From the NCBI RefSeq assembly GCF_030406405.1, contig NZ_JAUEPL010000029.1:21957-85956 (forward strand): a DNA stretch of 64,000 nucleotides, in the 5' to 3' direction. Below the pieces are notes generated by a model. The model was given only the letters and a program-made list of their open reading frames with translations. It ran no database searches and was not told the DNA's origin. Made by a program: the position numbers and the translations under genes. Each line of letters begins with the position of its first letter. The stretch's first letter is position 1. Positions 24,146 through 33,378 of this stretch are shown in pieces. Source of the stretch: Streptomyces ficellus (lineage in GTDB: Bacteria > Actinomycetota > Actinomycetes > Streptomycetales > Streptomycetaceae).

Positions 24146-27100
24146 TCAGCGGCCGCGGCGGCCGTCCCGGGGGTCGTCATCGTCCTCGTGCGGGCCGAGC
24201 AGTTCGTCGGCGAGCGAGGGCAGGTCGTCCAGCGGGGTCTCCTCCGCCCAGTCGGAGCGGCGTCGCGGCCGGCCCCGTTCGTCGAACTGGGGCAGCTCGC
24301 GGGTCCGCTCGTTGTCCCGGGCGTTGTCCTGCGCGTCGTGCCGGGGCGGCTCGTGGCGTCCAGCACGGGGGGCCTCGGCGGCCCGTCCGGGGGCTTCGTC
24401 CCGGAAGAACCCCGGCGGCACGCGGTCGGCCGGCCCCGCGTCCCGTACGGGCGGCAGCACCGCCGTCTCCTCGGCATCAGCCGTGTCCCGAACCGGACGG
24501 AGGACCGCCGTCTCCTCAGCGTCGGCCGGCCCCGCGTCCCGTACGGGCGGCAGCACCGCCGTCTCCTCGGCATCAGCCGCATCCCGAACCGGACGGAGCA
24601 CCGCCGTCTCCTCGGCGTCAGTCGGCCCCGCGTCCCGTACGGGCGGCAGCACCGCCGTCTCCTCGGCGTCGGACGGCGGCGCCTCCGCCTCGTCCTTGCG
24701 CATGGTGACGCGCGGGACCGGAACCTCCTGCGTCACCTCGTCAGGCCGCACGACCGGCGTCGGTACGGTCATCTCGTTCGCCGAAGCCGACGCCGCAGCC
24801 GCGGCGGACGCGGCGGCCGCTGCCTCCGCGAGGCGCCGCGCCTCCTCGGCGCGCAGCAGGGCCTCCTCGGCCTTGCGCTGCTTCTCCAGGCGCCGCGCCT
24901 CGGCCTCGGCGCGCAGCCGTTCCTGCTCCTCCTTGAGCTTGCGCAGCCGTTCCTGCTCGTCGCGGCGGGCCTTCTCCTCGGCCTCGCGCCGCCGCCGCTC
25001 CTCCTCGGCCAGCCGGCGCGCCTCCTCCGCCCGCCGCCTGGCCTCCTCGGCCTGCCGCTCGGCCTCGCGCTGCCGCGCCTCTTCCTCCTCGCGGCGCTTG
25101 CGCTCCTCCTCCTCGGCACGCAGCTTGGCGAGCTGTTCCTGGCGCTCGCGCTCCAGGCGCTCCTCCTCGGCCTTGCGCGCCGCCTCTTCCTCGGCCTTGC
25201 GCCGGGCCTCCTCCTCGGCCGCCCTGCGCGCCTCCTCCCGGGCCTTCACCTCGGCCTCGGAGAGCGGCAGCATCCGGTCGAGCCGGTGGCGTACGACGGT
25301 GGTGACGGCCTCCGGGTCCTGGCCGGCGTCCACCACCAGGTAGCGACCGGGGTCCGCCGCCGCGAGGGCGAGGAATCCGGCCCGTACGCGCCGGTGGAAC
25401 TCCGCCGGCTCCGACTCCAGCCGGTCCGGCGCCTCCGTGAACCGCTCCCGCGCGGTCTCCGGTGAGACGTCCAGGAGCACGGTCAGATGCGGTACGAGGC
25501 CGTCGGTGGCCCAACGGGAGATGCGGGCGATCTCGGTCGGGGACAGGTCGCGTCCGGCGCCCTGGTAGGCGACGGACGAGTCGATGTACCGGTCGGAGAT
25601 GACGATCGCGCCCCGCTCCAGGGCCGGGCGGACCAGCGAGTCGACGTGCTCGGCGCGGTCGGCGGCGTACAGCAGCGCCTCCGCGCGGTTGGACAGTCCG
25701 GCGCTCGACACGTCGAGGAGGATCGAGCGCAGCCGCTTGCCGACCGGCGTGGCGCCCGGCTCACGCGTGACGACGACCTCGTGCCCCTTGGCCCTGATCC
25801 ACTCGGCCAGCGCCTCCACCTGCGTGGACTTGCCCGCGCCGTCGCCGCCTTCCAGGGCGATGAAGAACCCGGTCGGCGACGGCACCTGCGCCGGGTCGCC
25901 GCCGCGCAGCGCGTCCCGCAGGTCGCGGCGGAGCGGCACACCGGAACGGTCGTCCGTCTTGGCCAGGACCAGTGCCGCGACGGGCAGCAGCAGCGCACCG
26001 GCCAGCATGAGCGTGAAGGCGGCGCCGCCGTGCGCGAAGACGAAGTCGCCGCTCGCGAGGCGGTGCGGGCCGATCGCCGCGGCGAGCAGCGGGGCGGCGA
26101 TCGCGCCGAGCGCGATGGAGACCCGGACGACGGCCTGGAGGTGCTCGGTCAGCCGCGGCCGCCGGAACTCCTCCGTCTCCTGGTCGAGCAGGACGTGCCC
26201 GGTGTGGGCGGCGACGCCCGCCACGAAGCCCGCGACGAGCGCGATGAACAGCACGGTCGCCGTGTCGGGCACCAGGCCCATCGCGAGGAGCGCGAGGCCC
26301 GTGGCCGCGATCGCGAGCGCGAGCAGGCGGCGGCGGGAGAGGGCAGGCAGGACGGACGGTGCGCGGCGGATGCCCACGCCCGTTCCGCCGGTCACCGCGA
26401 GGACGAGCAGCGCGAAGGCGACGGGGCCGCCGCCGAGGTCCCTGGCGTGCAGCACGGCGACGGCGACGGTGGCCGCGACGGCTCCCGCGACGGCTGCGCA
26501 GGCGAGCACGAGCACGGGTATGGCTCCCGTACGCCCCTTCTCGATGCCGCTTGCGGTGGACGGGCGGCGCAGGCCCTCCAGCGGGGAGCGGGGGCGCGGG
26601 GTCTGGGCGTCGGGCAGTTGCAGGAAGTACAGGACGGAGACGGAGGCGGCGAAGAGGCCGGCCGCCACGTACGACCCGAGGGCCGCCTGGTGCGCGGTGA
26701 ACCACTCGATGCCCGTCCCGAGCAGGTTGCTGATGAGCGTGGCGACGAGGAGCGCGGCGGCCGCGCCGGGGATGGCGGCGAAGCCCGTGCGCAGGGACAG
26801 GCGGCGCAGCGCGTCCATGTGGTCCGGCAGCGGACGCACCGCCGCGCCCTCCGGGGGCGGGGCGGGCAGCAGAGCGGGGGCGGCGCCTTCCTTGGCGACG
26901 GTCCAGAACCGCTCGGCGACACCGGCCAGGAAGACGGTGCCCAGGAGAAACGCGAGGGCGTGGTCGGGCGTCCAGTCGATCCACAACGGCGCGACGACCA
27001 GCAGCGCGACGCGCACGCCATCGGCGGCGACCATGGTCCAGCGCCGGTCGAGCGGGCCCTTGGAGGCGGTCAGGCTGGTCAGCGGGCCGAGCAGGACGGC

Positions 27101-27397
27101 ACCGAAGAGGACCGTGGACACCACCCGCGCCCCGAACACCGCCGCGACGGCGAAGGCCGCGCCCCGGTAACCGCCTCCGAAGGCTCCTTCGGTGACCGCC
27201 GCCTGTAGGGCCAGCAGCACCAGGACGAGCAGGGCGAGGGCATCACCGATCCCCCCGACGAGCTGCGCGCTCCACAGCCGCCGCAGGGGCGGGGTGCGCA
27301 ACAGGGCCCGTACGGCGCGCTCGCGGGAGTCCGCGGCAAGTGCGGCGTCGGAGTCTGAGATGGGGCTCAAGACCGTTGGCTGCTCGGCTCGCGTCAT
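24146..27397 (-). CDS. tmk: MFS-like membrane domain / dTMP kinase fusion with coiled-coil tail
   Basis: 1083 residues in three parts. Residues about 30-480 are a 12-helix MFS-like membrane domain. Residues about 508-715 are a complete thymidylate kinase: P-loop EGGDGAGKST, DR(Y) motif ISDRYIDSS, lid LSPTEIARIS. The rest is a long Glu/Arg/Ala coiled coil (EEARRKAEEEAARKAEEE-type, about 725-880), then a linker with five copies of a DAEETAVL(P/R)PVRDA motif. The kinase makes dTDP for DNA synthesis, here tethered to the membrane. This fused form is known from streptomycetes. No other tmk is in the window. Confidence 0.9.
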   Translation of the reverse strand: MTRAEQPTVLSPISDSDAALAADSRERAVRALLRTPPLRRLWSAQLVGGIGDALALLVLVLLALQAAVTEGAFGGGYRGAAFAVAAVFGARVVSTVLFGAVLLGPLTSLTASKGPLDRRWTMVAADGVRVALLVVAPLWIDWTPDHALAFLLGTVFLAGVAERFWTVAKEGAAPALLPAPPPEGAAVRPLPDHMDALRRLSLRTGFAAIPGAAAALLVATLISNLLGTGIEWFTAHQAALGSYVAAGLFAASVSVLYFLQLPDAQTPRPRSPLEGLRRPSTASGIEKGRTGAIPVLVLACAAVAGAVAATVAVAVLHARDLGGGPVAFALLVLAVTGGTGVGIRRAPSVLPALSRRRLLALAIAATGLALLAMGLVPDTATVLFIALVAGFVAGVAAHTGHVLLDQETEEFRRPRLTEHLQAVVRVSIALGAIAAPLLAAAIGPHRLASGDFVFAHGGAAFTLMLAGALLLPVAALVLAKTDDRSGVPLRRDLRDALRGGDPAQVPSPTGFFIALEGGDGAGKSTQVEALAEWIRAKGHEVVVTREPGATPVGKRLRSILLDVSSAGLSNRAEALLYAADRAEHVDSLVRPALERGAIVISDRYIDSSVAYQGAGRDLSPTEIARISRWATDGLVPHLTVLLDVSPETARERFTEAPDRLESEPAEFHRRVRAGFLALAAADPGRYLVVDAGQDPEAVTTVVRHRLDRMLPLSEAEVKAREEARRAAEEEARRKAEEEAARKAEEERLERERQEQLAKLRAEEEERKRREEEEARQREAERQAEEARRRAEEARRLAEEERRRREAEEKARRDEQERLRKLKEEQERLRAEAEARRLEKQRKAEEALLRAEEARRLAEAAAAASAAAAASASANEMTVPTPVVRPDEVTQEVPVPRVTMRKDEAEAPPSDAEETAVLPPVRDAGPTDAEETAVLRPVRDAADAEETAVLPPVRDAGPADAEETAVLRPVRDTADAEETAVLPPVRDAGPADRVPPGFFRDEAPGRAAEAPRAGRHEPPRHDAQDNARDNERTRELPQFDERGRPRRRSDWAEETPLDDLPSLADELLGPHEDDDDPRDGRRGR
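24438..24672 (-). repeat. in-gene tandem repeat encoding DAEETAVLxPVRDA
   Basis: Five near-identical copies of a 54-66-nt unit (each containing GCACCGCCGTCTCCTCGGC or close) arranged as alternating long/short forms, giving a period of about 120 nt. They encode the acidic linker at the C-terminal side of the tmk fusion. Near identity implies recent duplication. Confidence 0.75.
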
Positions 27398-27512
27398 CCC
27401 ATCAGCCTATCCGCAGCGACCGACACCCAGTCGTCCCCGCCCGGACAACTGGGCGCGGTCCGGGATACGGGGGCCGGCGCCTCCCGGGCACCGGCGTGCC
27501 GGGACGCGTCGA

Positions 27513-27545
27513 AGCGGCCCTCCGGCTTGCTGCCGTCGGGCCGCT
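27513..27545 (-). terminator. probable terminator of topA
   Basis: AGCGGCCC (27513-27520) pairs with GGGCCGCT (27538-27545), with further CCGG/CCG pairing inside. It lies 22 nt beyond the topA stop on the minus strand. There is no clear T-tract, so it is only probable. Confidence 0.45.
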
Positions 27546-27566
27546 CCGCGGCGGACTACGGGCGGA

Positions 27567-30440
27567 CTAGTCGTCCGACGAGGCCTTGGAGGCCGTGGCC
27601 TTCTTCGCCATCGTCTTCTTGGCCGCCGTCGTCGTCTTCGCGGCCGCCGTCGTCTTCGTGGCGGCGGTCTTCTTCGCCGTGGTGGTCTTCTTGGCGGCGG
27701 TCTTCTTGGCCGTCGTCGTCTTCTTGGCGGCCGTCTTCTTCGCCGGCGCCTTCTTGGCGGTCTTCTTCGCCGGGCTCTTCGCCCGCTTCTCCGCGAGCAG
27801 CTCGTAGCCGCGCTCCGGCGTGATCGTCTCCACGCTGTCGCCCGTCCGCAGCGTCGCGTTCGTCTCGCCGTCCGTGACGTACGGGCCGAAGCGGCCGTCC
27901 TTCACGACCACCGGCCGCTCGCTCACCGGGTCGACGCCAAGCTCCTTCAGCGGCGGCTTGGCGGCGGCGCGGCCGCGCTGCTTGGGCTGTGCGTAGATCG
28001 CGAGGGCTTCGTCCAGCGTGATGGTGAAGAGCTGCTCCTCGTGCTCCAGGGAGCGCGAGTCCGTGCCCTTCTTGAGGTACGGGCCGTAGCGACCGTTCTG
28101 CGCGGTGATCTCCTCGCCGGTCGCCGGGTCCGCGCCCACGACGCGCGGCAGCGACATCAGCTTGAGCGCGTCCTCCAGGGTCACCGTGTCCAGGGACATG
28201 GACTTGAAGAGGGAGGCCGTGCGCGGCTTCACCGCGTTCTTGCCCGTCTTCGGGGTGCCCTCGGGCAGGATCTCCGTCACGTACGGGCCGTAGCGGCCGT
28301 CCTTGGCGACGATCTGGTGCCCCGTCGCCGGGTCCGTACCCAGCTCGAAGTCGCCGCTGGGCTTTGCCAGCAGCTCCTCCGCGAGCTCGACCGTGAGCTC
28401 GTCGGGCGCCAGGTCCTCCGGGACGTCGGCGCGCTGGTGGCCTTCCTGGTCCTTCTCGCCGCGCTCGATGTACGGGCCGTAGCGCCCGACGCGCAGCACG
28501 ATGCCGTTGCCGACGGGGAAGGAGGAGATCTCGCGGGCGTCGATCGCCCCCAGGTCGGTGACCAGCTCCTTCAGGCCGCCGAGGTGGTCGCCGTCGCCGT
28601 TGCCGGCCTCGGCCGCACGGCCCGCGGCGGAGCCGTCGCCCTCGCCGAAGTAGAACCGCTTCAGCCACGGCACCGCCTGCGCCTCGCCCCGCGCGATGCG
28701 GTCGAGGTCGTCCTCCATCTTCGCGGTGAAGTCGTAGTCGACGAGCCGGCCGAAGTGCTTCTCCAGCAGGTTGACCACGGCGAAGGACAGGAAGGACGGC
28801 ACGAGCGCCGTGCCCTTCTTGAAGACGTAGCCGCGGTCCAGGATGGTGCCGATGATCGACGCGTACGTCGACGGGCGGCCGATCTCGCGCTCTTCCAGCT
28901 CCTTGACCAGCGACGCCTCGGTGTAGCGGGCCGGAGGCTTGGTGGCGTGGCCGTCCGCCGTGATCTCCTCGGCGGTCAGCGCGTCGCCCTGGGCGACCTG
29001 CGGCAGCCGGCGCTCGCGGTCGTCGAGCTCGGCGTTGGGGTCGTCGGCCCCCTCCACGTACGCCTTCATGAAGCCGTGGAAGGTGATCGTCTTTCCGGAC
29101 GCGCTGAACTCGGCGTCCCGGCCGTCGCTCGACCGGCCGCCGATCTTGACGGTGACCGAGTTTCCGACGGCGTCCTTCATCTGGGAGGCGACGGTCCGCT
29201 TCCAGATCAGTTCGTACAGCTTGAACTGGTCGCCGTGCAGGCCGGTCTCCGCGGGTGTGCGGAAACGATCACCCGAGGGGCGGATCGCCTCGTGCGCCTC
29301 CTGCGCGTTCTTGACCTTCCCGGCGTACACGCGCGGCGAGTCGGGCAGGTAATTGGCCCCGTACAGCTGCGTGACCTGCGCACGGGCCGCGGCGACGGCC
29401 GTGTCCGACAGGGTCGTGGAGTCCGTACGCATATACGTGATGAAGCCGTTCTCGTACAGCTTCTGCGCGATCTGCATCGTCGCCTTGGCACCGAAGCCGA
29501 GCTTCCGGCTGGCCTCCTGCTGGAGGGTCGTGGTGCGGAAGGGCGCGTACGGAGAGCGGCGGTACGGCTTCGACTCGACGGACCGGACGCTGAACGACGT
29601 CTCGGCGAGCGCGGCGGCCAGGGCGCGCGCGTTCGCCTCGTCCAGGTGCAGGACCTGGCCGGACGACGCCTTGAGCTGCCCGTCCGGGCCGAAGTCGCGG
29701 CCCTGCGCCACGCGCCGGCCGTCGACCGCGGCGAGGCGGGCGATCAAGGTCGACGGGTCGGAGGAGTCGCCCACGCGGCCGGTGGCGAAGGTGCCGGTCA
29801 GGTCCCAGTACTCGGCCGAGCGGAACGCGATGCGCTCGCGCTCCCGCTCGACCACGAGCCGGGTGGCGACGGACTGCACGCGGCCGGCGGACAGCCGGGG
29901 CATGACCTTCTTCCACAGGACCGGCGAGACCTCGTAGCCGTACAGGCGGTCGAGGATACGGCGGGTCTCCTGGGCGTCCACCATGCGCTTGTTCAGCTCA
30001 CGCGGGTTGGCGACGGCGGCCTGGATGGCGTCCTTGGTGATCTCGTGGAACACCATGCGGTGGACCGGGACCTTGGGCTTCAGGACTTCCAGCAGGTGCC
30101 AGGCGATGGCCTCGCCCTCGCGGTCCTCATCGGTGGCGAGGAAGAGTTCGTCGGACTCGGCCAGCTGCTCCTTGAGCTTCCTGACCTGGGCTTTCTTGTC
30201 GGCATTGACGACGTAGATGGGCTGGAAGTCGTGTTCGACGTCCACCCCGAGGCGGCGTACCTCGCCGGTGTACTTCTCGGGCACTTCGGCGGCGCCGTTA
30301 GGGAGGTCGCGGATGTGTCCGACGCTCGCTTCGACGACGTACCCCGGGCCGAGGTAGCCCTTGATCGTCTTCGCCTTGGCAGGCGACTCGACGATGACGA
30401 GTCGGCGGCCGCCCTGTGCGGTCTCGCTGGTCGGGGACAA
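27567..30440 (-). CDS. topA: DNA topoisomerase I
   Basis: 957 residues, type IA topoisomerase relaxing negative supercoils. TOPRIM domain at the N-terminus (LVIVESPAKAKTIKGYLGPG, then FLATDEDREGEAI). The catalytic Tyr is in GFITYMRTDST (about residue 338). Four TopoI-C repeats follow, each carrying a GRYGPY or GRFGPY core (nt about 28485, 28285, 28090, 27890), instead of zinc fingers. The last 70 residues are AKKTAAKKTT-type Lys/Ala repeats like histone H1, which in Streptomyces TopA aid processivity. The start is TTG 30440, preceded by GGAGAGAAG. It is the only topoisomerase gene here and essential in streptomycetes. Confidence 0.96.
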   Translation of the reverse strand: MSPTSETAQGGRRLVIVESPAKAKTIKGYLGPGYVVEASVGHIRDLPNGAAEVPEKYTGEVRRLGVDVEHDFQPIYVVNADKKAQVRKLKEQLAESDELFLATDEDREGEAIAWHLLEVLKPKVPVHRMVFHEITKDAIQAAVANPRELNKRMVDAQETRRILDRLYGYEVSPVLWKKVMPRLSAGRVQSVATRLVVERERERIAFRSAEYWDLTGTFATGRVGDSSDPSTLIARLAAVDGRRVAQGRDFGPDGQLKASSGQVLHLDEANARALAAALAETSFSVRSVESKPYRRSPYAPFRTTTLQQEASRKLGFGAKATMQIAQKLYENGFITYMRTDSTTLSDTAVAAARAQVTQLYGANYLPDSPRVYAGKVKNAQEAHEAIRPSGDRFRTPAETGLHGDQFKLYELIWKRTVASQMKDAVGNSVTVKIGGRSSDGRDAEFSASGKTITFHGFMKAYVEGADDPNAELDDRERRLPQVAQGDALTAEEITADGHATKPPARYTEASLVKELEEREIGRPSTYASIIGTILDRGYVFKKGTALVPSFLSFAVVNLLEKHFGRLVDYDFTAKMEDDLDRIARGEAQAVPWLKRFYFGEGDGSAAGRAAEAGNGDGDHLGGLKELVTDLGAIDAREISSFPVGNGIVLRVGRYGPYIERGEKDQEGHQRADVPEDLAPDELTVELAEELLAKPSGDFELGTDPATGHQIVAKDGRYGPYVTEILPEGTPKTGKNAVKPRTASLFKSMSLDTVTLEDALKLMSLPRVVGADPATGEEITAQNGRYGPYLKKGTDSRSLEHEEQLFTITLDEALAIYAQPKQRGRAAAKPPLKELGVDPVSERPVVVKDGRFGPYVTDGETNATLRTGDSVETITPERGYELLAEKRAKSPAKKTAKKAPAKKTAAKKTTTAKKTAAKKTTTAKKTAATKTTAAAKTTTAAKKTMAKKATASKASSDD

Positions 30441-30688
30441 CTTCGCTCTTCTCTCCGGTCGACGCTCGGTGGCACGTGCGGCGCGGTGTGGTCATACCGC
30501 GTGCACTCCTGCGCACTGCTGTGGCGCTGTGCTGTGACGCTGCTGTCGCTGCGGAGTGTGACGGTACAACCCGCCCCCGTGTCAAACGGCAAAAGACCGC
30601 AACGGCCACTCGAACGGTAACCCGAGTCCGGGCTTTCCTGCCGCCCGGACTCCCCTCAGAACGCGGAGCCCCCCATTCCACCGCCCCT

Positions 30689-30886
30689 TCAGATCCGGCC
30701 GAAGCACCACACCCCGAGGATCAGGAACGCCGCCCCCAGCGACGTCGCGAACGTGATCGCCGCCACCGGGCTCACGCCGTGCGCGACCGGCGCCCGGTGC
30801 AGCGCGCGTGCGCCGGTCCACAGCAGCAATCCCGCTCCGAACAGCGTGAACGCCGTGCCGGCGAAGATGGCCGGTCCGCTCTCCAT
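30689..30886 (-). CDS. small two-TM membrane protein (65 aa)
   Basis: MESGPAIFAGTAFTLFGAGLLLW... to ..FLILGVWCFGRI: two hydrophobic helices joined by a short basic loop (ALHRAPVAHG). Codon use is normal, and it lies between topA and the kinase, where streptomycetes usually carry a small membrane protein. The function is unknown. Confidence 0.7.
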   Translation of the reverse strand: MESGPAIFAGTAFTLFGAGLLLWTGARALHRAPVAHGVSPVAAITFATSLGAAFLILGVWCFGRI

Positions 30887-31060
30887 GCCCGTACCCCGCT
30901 CCTCGATGATCTTCTGGTTGCCCCGAGGGCGAGGCTGACACCTCCCGGCGTCATGAGGGCGAATTACGGGTGAACGGCACGCGGTGCGGCGCGTGCGTTC
31001 ACCCGCGCGGAGCCGGGCGGAGTGTCATGGCCCACGTCCCGGGCCGAGCCGCCGGCGAGG

Positions 31061-33172
31061 TCACCGGTCCGCGACCGCCTCGATGCCGGGACGGCCGGAC
31101 AGACCGTGGCCGCCGGAGGTGCCGGACACACCGTGGCCGCCGGAGACGCCGGGTACGCCCTGACCGCCCGGCGTGCCGGACAGGCCGGCGCTGTCCACCG
31201 GTCCGCTGACCCGGCCGGTCGTCGGCTTGAGGTCCGGGCGGCCGACCGTGCACACGAGGGTGCGCATGCCGTCCTCCCACTGGGACTCCCACGGACGCCA
31301 TCCGAACATCGCCAGGTCGGCTCCGGGTGCCCAGGCGGACTCGTACCTGTTGGCGCAGAGCTTGTGCATCTTCTTCTCCACGTCCTTGAACTGCGTGGTC
31401 TGCGGCATCTTCACGAAGCCCACCACCTGGTCGGTGTGCGGCTCGGCGCAGTCGGTGAGCGGCGTGATGACGGTGTCGTCGTCCACCTCCTTGTAGAGCA
31501 GGCAGTCACCCATGGCCCAGGTGCTCACGGGCAGGTCGGCTCCTTCGTCGCGGAAGGTGCCTATCTCGCCCCCGAGAGCCGCCTTCTGCCCCACGACGAG
31601 GCATGCGGTGGCGCCCTCCGCGGCGTCGAAGCCCTCCTTCGTCGGCACGACGGCGTAGGACGCCGCCTCCGGCAGCGACTTCACGAGCGCGTCCGTCTGC
31701 CCGGAGCACCGGCCGGGCCCTTCCGTACGGGCGGCCTCCGCGTCCGCGCTGCGTTCGACCGCGATGACCTGGCCGTCCGGATCGTCCTCGCCGCAGTCGA
31801 CGACGCCCAGGTTGGGCGGGGCGGCGAGCGGTGCGCCGGGCCAGACGACGGAGACGCAGTCGCCCGCCTTCAGCGGGGCCAGCAGCCCTACGGATTCGCC
31901 GTATGGGTAGACCGGCCCGGTGGGCGTCGCCGTGGCCGAACCGCTCGGTGATGACGTCCCCTTGGCCGCCGGGTGCTTGGTGTCGTCGTCCCCGAGGAGC
32001 GCCACGACTGCCCAGGCGGCGCCGCCGAGCACCAGGACCACGGCGGCGACCATGGCGACGACGGCGGCGGACGGTTTGATGCGCCGCGGGGCGGGTGCGG
32101 GCTCGGGCGCGGGTGTGGCGTACGGGTTCCACGTCCCGTACGGCCCCGGCGCCGGTGCCGGTCCTGACCCCCCGGGCAGCGGGAGCGAGGCGTACGGCGA
32201 GGGCTCGGACGTCCCGTGCGGCGGCGTGGAGGGCGTGGCGGGGGCCGGGGGACCGCCCGGTTCCGGCCCGCCCGCGACCGGCGGCCCGAAGCCCGCCGCC
32301 GCGGTCCGCCGCGCCGCCTCCAGGCCGCGCGCCACTACCTCCGGAGCCGCCCGGCGCACCGGGTCCTTCAGCAGCAGCCCGTGCAGTACGGCGCCGAGTT
32401 CGGCGCCCGCCCGCACCGGAGGGGTCGGGTCCTCGGTGAGCAGCGCGGTCAGCGTGCCGTACTCGTCGGCCCGGTCGAACGGCCCTCGCCCCTCGACCGC
32501 GGCGTACAGCGTGGCGCCCAGCGAGAAGAGGTCCGCCGCCGGTGTCGGCGGTTCGCCCCGCGCGCGCTCCGGCGCCAGGTACCCCGGCGTACCGAGCACC
32601 CCGGCGGTGGCGGTCAGCCGCGGCTCGCCCGACTGCGGCTGGAGCGCGATGCCGTAGTCGGTCAGCAGCACCCGGCCGTACGGCGCGCCGGACGCATCGG
32701 GCGCGAGCAGGATGTTGGCCGGTTTCACGTCCCTGTGCAGGATTCCGATCCGGTGCCCGGCCGTGAGCGCGTCGAGCACGGCGAGCCCGACCCGGGCCGT
32801 CTCGGCAGGCGTCAGCGGCCCCGCCCGCCGGATCAGTGCCTGGAGGTCGACCGCTTCCGGTACGAACTCCATGACGATCCAGGGCAGTCCGTCGTGGACG
32901 ACCACGTCGTGCACGGTGGCCACGTGCGGATGACCGCGCAGCCGTGCGGCGTACCGTGCCTCACTGCGGGCCCGGGCGATCCGCGCGGCCGGCTCGCCGT
33001 CGGCCATCGCCGTATCGGACATGGCGATCTCCTTGATGGAGACCTGGCACGCCAATTCCTCGTCGTACGCGAGCCACACGCGCCCCATACCGCCCGCGCC
33101 CAGCTTGCGCAGCAGCCGGTACCGGCCCGCGACGACCCTGTCTTCGCCCTGATCCGGCGTGTCTCCGGTCAT
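31061..33172 (-). CDS. membrane Ser/Thr protein kinase with extracellular sensor
   Basis: 703 residues. The PASTA-less Hanks-type kinase domain (about 14-275) has GAGGMGRVWLA, catalytic VSIKEI Lys, HRDVKPANILL loop, and DYG instead of DFG (LLTDYGIAL). A Pro/Gly-rich linker follows, then one TM helix (AVVAMVAAVVLVLGG...ALLG). The extracellular part (about 440-665) has Cys pairs (KAGDC..VVDC, GRC..ATAC, GDCLLY..TDC) and the AEPHTDQVVGFV motif of septum-formation/DUF4190-type sensor domains. The last 40 residues are Gly/Ser/Pro repeats (SGGHGVSG). ATG 33172 has GGGGGGAGG upstream. It probably senses an envelope signal; targets are unknown. Confidence 0.9.
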   Translation of the reverse strand: MTGDTPDQGEDRVVAGRYRLLRKLGAGGMGRVWLAYDEELACQVSIKEIAMSDTAMADGEPAARIARARSEARYAARLRGHPHVATVHDVVVHDGLPWIVMEFVPEAVDLQALIRRAGPLTPAETARVGLAVLDALTAGHRIGILHRDVKPANILLAPDASGAPYGRVLLTDYGIALQPQSGEPRLTATAGVLGTPGYLAPERARGEPPTPAADLFSLGATLYAAVEGRGPFDRADEYGTLTALLTEDPTPPVRAGAELGAVLHGLLLKDPVRRAAPEVVARGLEAARRTAAAGFGPPVAGGPEPGGPPAPATPSTPPHGTSEPSPYASLPLPGGSGPAPAPGPYGTWNPYATPAPEPAPAPRRIKPSAAVVAMVAAVVLVLGGAAWAVVALLGDDDTKHPAAKGTSSPSGSATATPTGPVYPYGESVGLLAPLKAGDCVSVVWPGAPLAAPPNLGVVDCGEDDPDGQVIAVERSADAEAARTEGPGRCSGQTDALVKSLPEAASYAVVPTKEGFDAAEGATACLVVGQKAALGGEIGTFRDEGADLPVSTWAMGDCLLYKEVDDDTVITPLTDCAEPHTDQVVGFVKMPQTTQFKDVEKKMHKLCANRYESAWAPGADLAMFGWRPWESQWEDGMRTLVCTVGRPDLKPTTGRVSGPVDSAGLSGTPGGQGVPGVSGGHGVSGTSGGHGLSGRPGIEAVADR

Positions 33173-33378
33173 GGCGCCTCCCCCCGAGACCGCGGCGTCT
33201 GTGCGACACCGCCCACGTACTGTCGACGGTAGCCGCGGGCACCCCTTACGCAGGAGCCCTTCCGCGGTCAAATACCGTCACTCCGGATTCCTCAAACACC
33301 CCCTCATCAGCCATGTCGTGCTGTCACAGCGCTTCGCACACCCGCTCGGACGGACAGACCCGGCGGCGGCCCCTTGGC

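Noticed and set aside
27586..27807. Plus-strand 73-codon Phe/Ala/Val-rich 'membrane protein'
   Set aside because: Antisense reading of the Lys/Ala tail codons (AAG/GCC) of topA, which gives artificial hydrophobicity.
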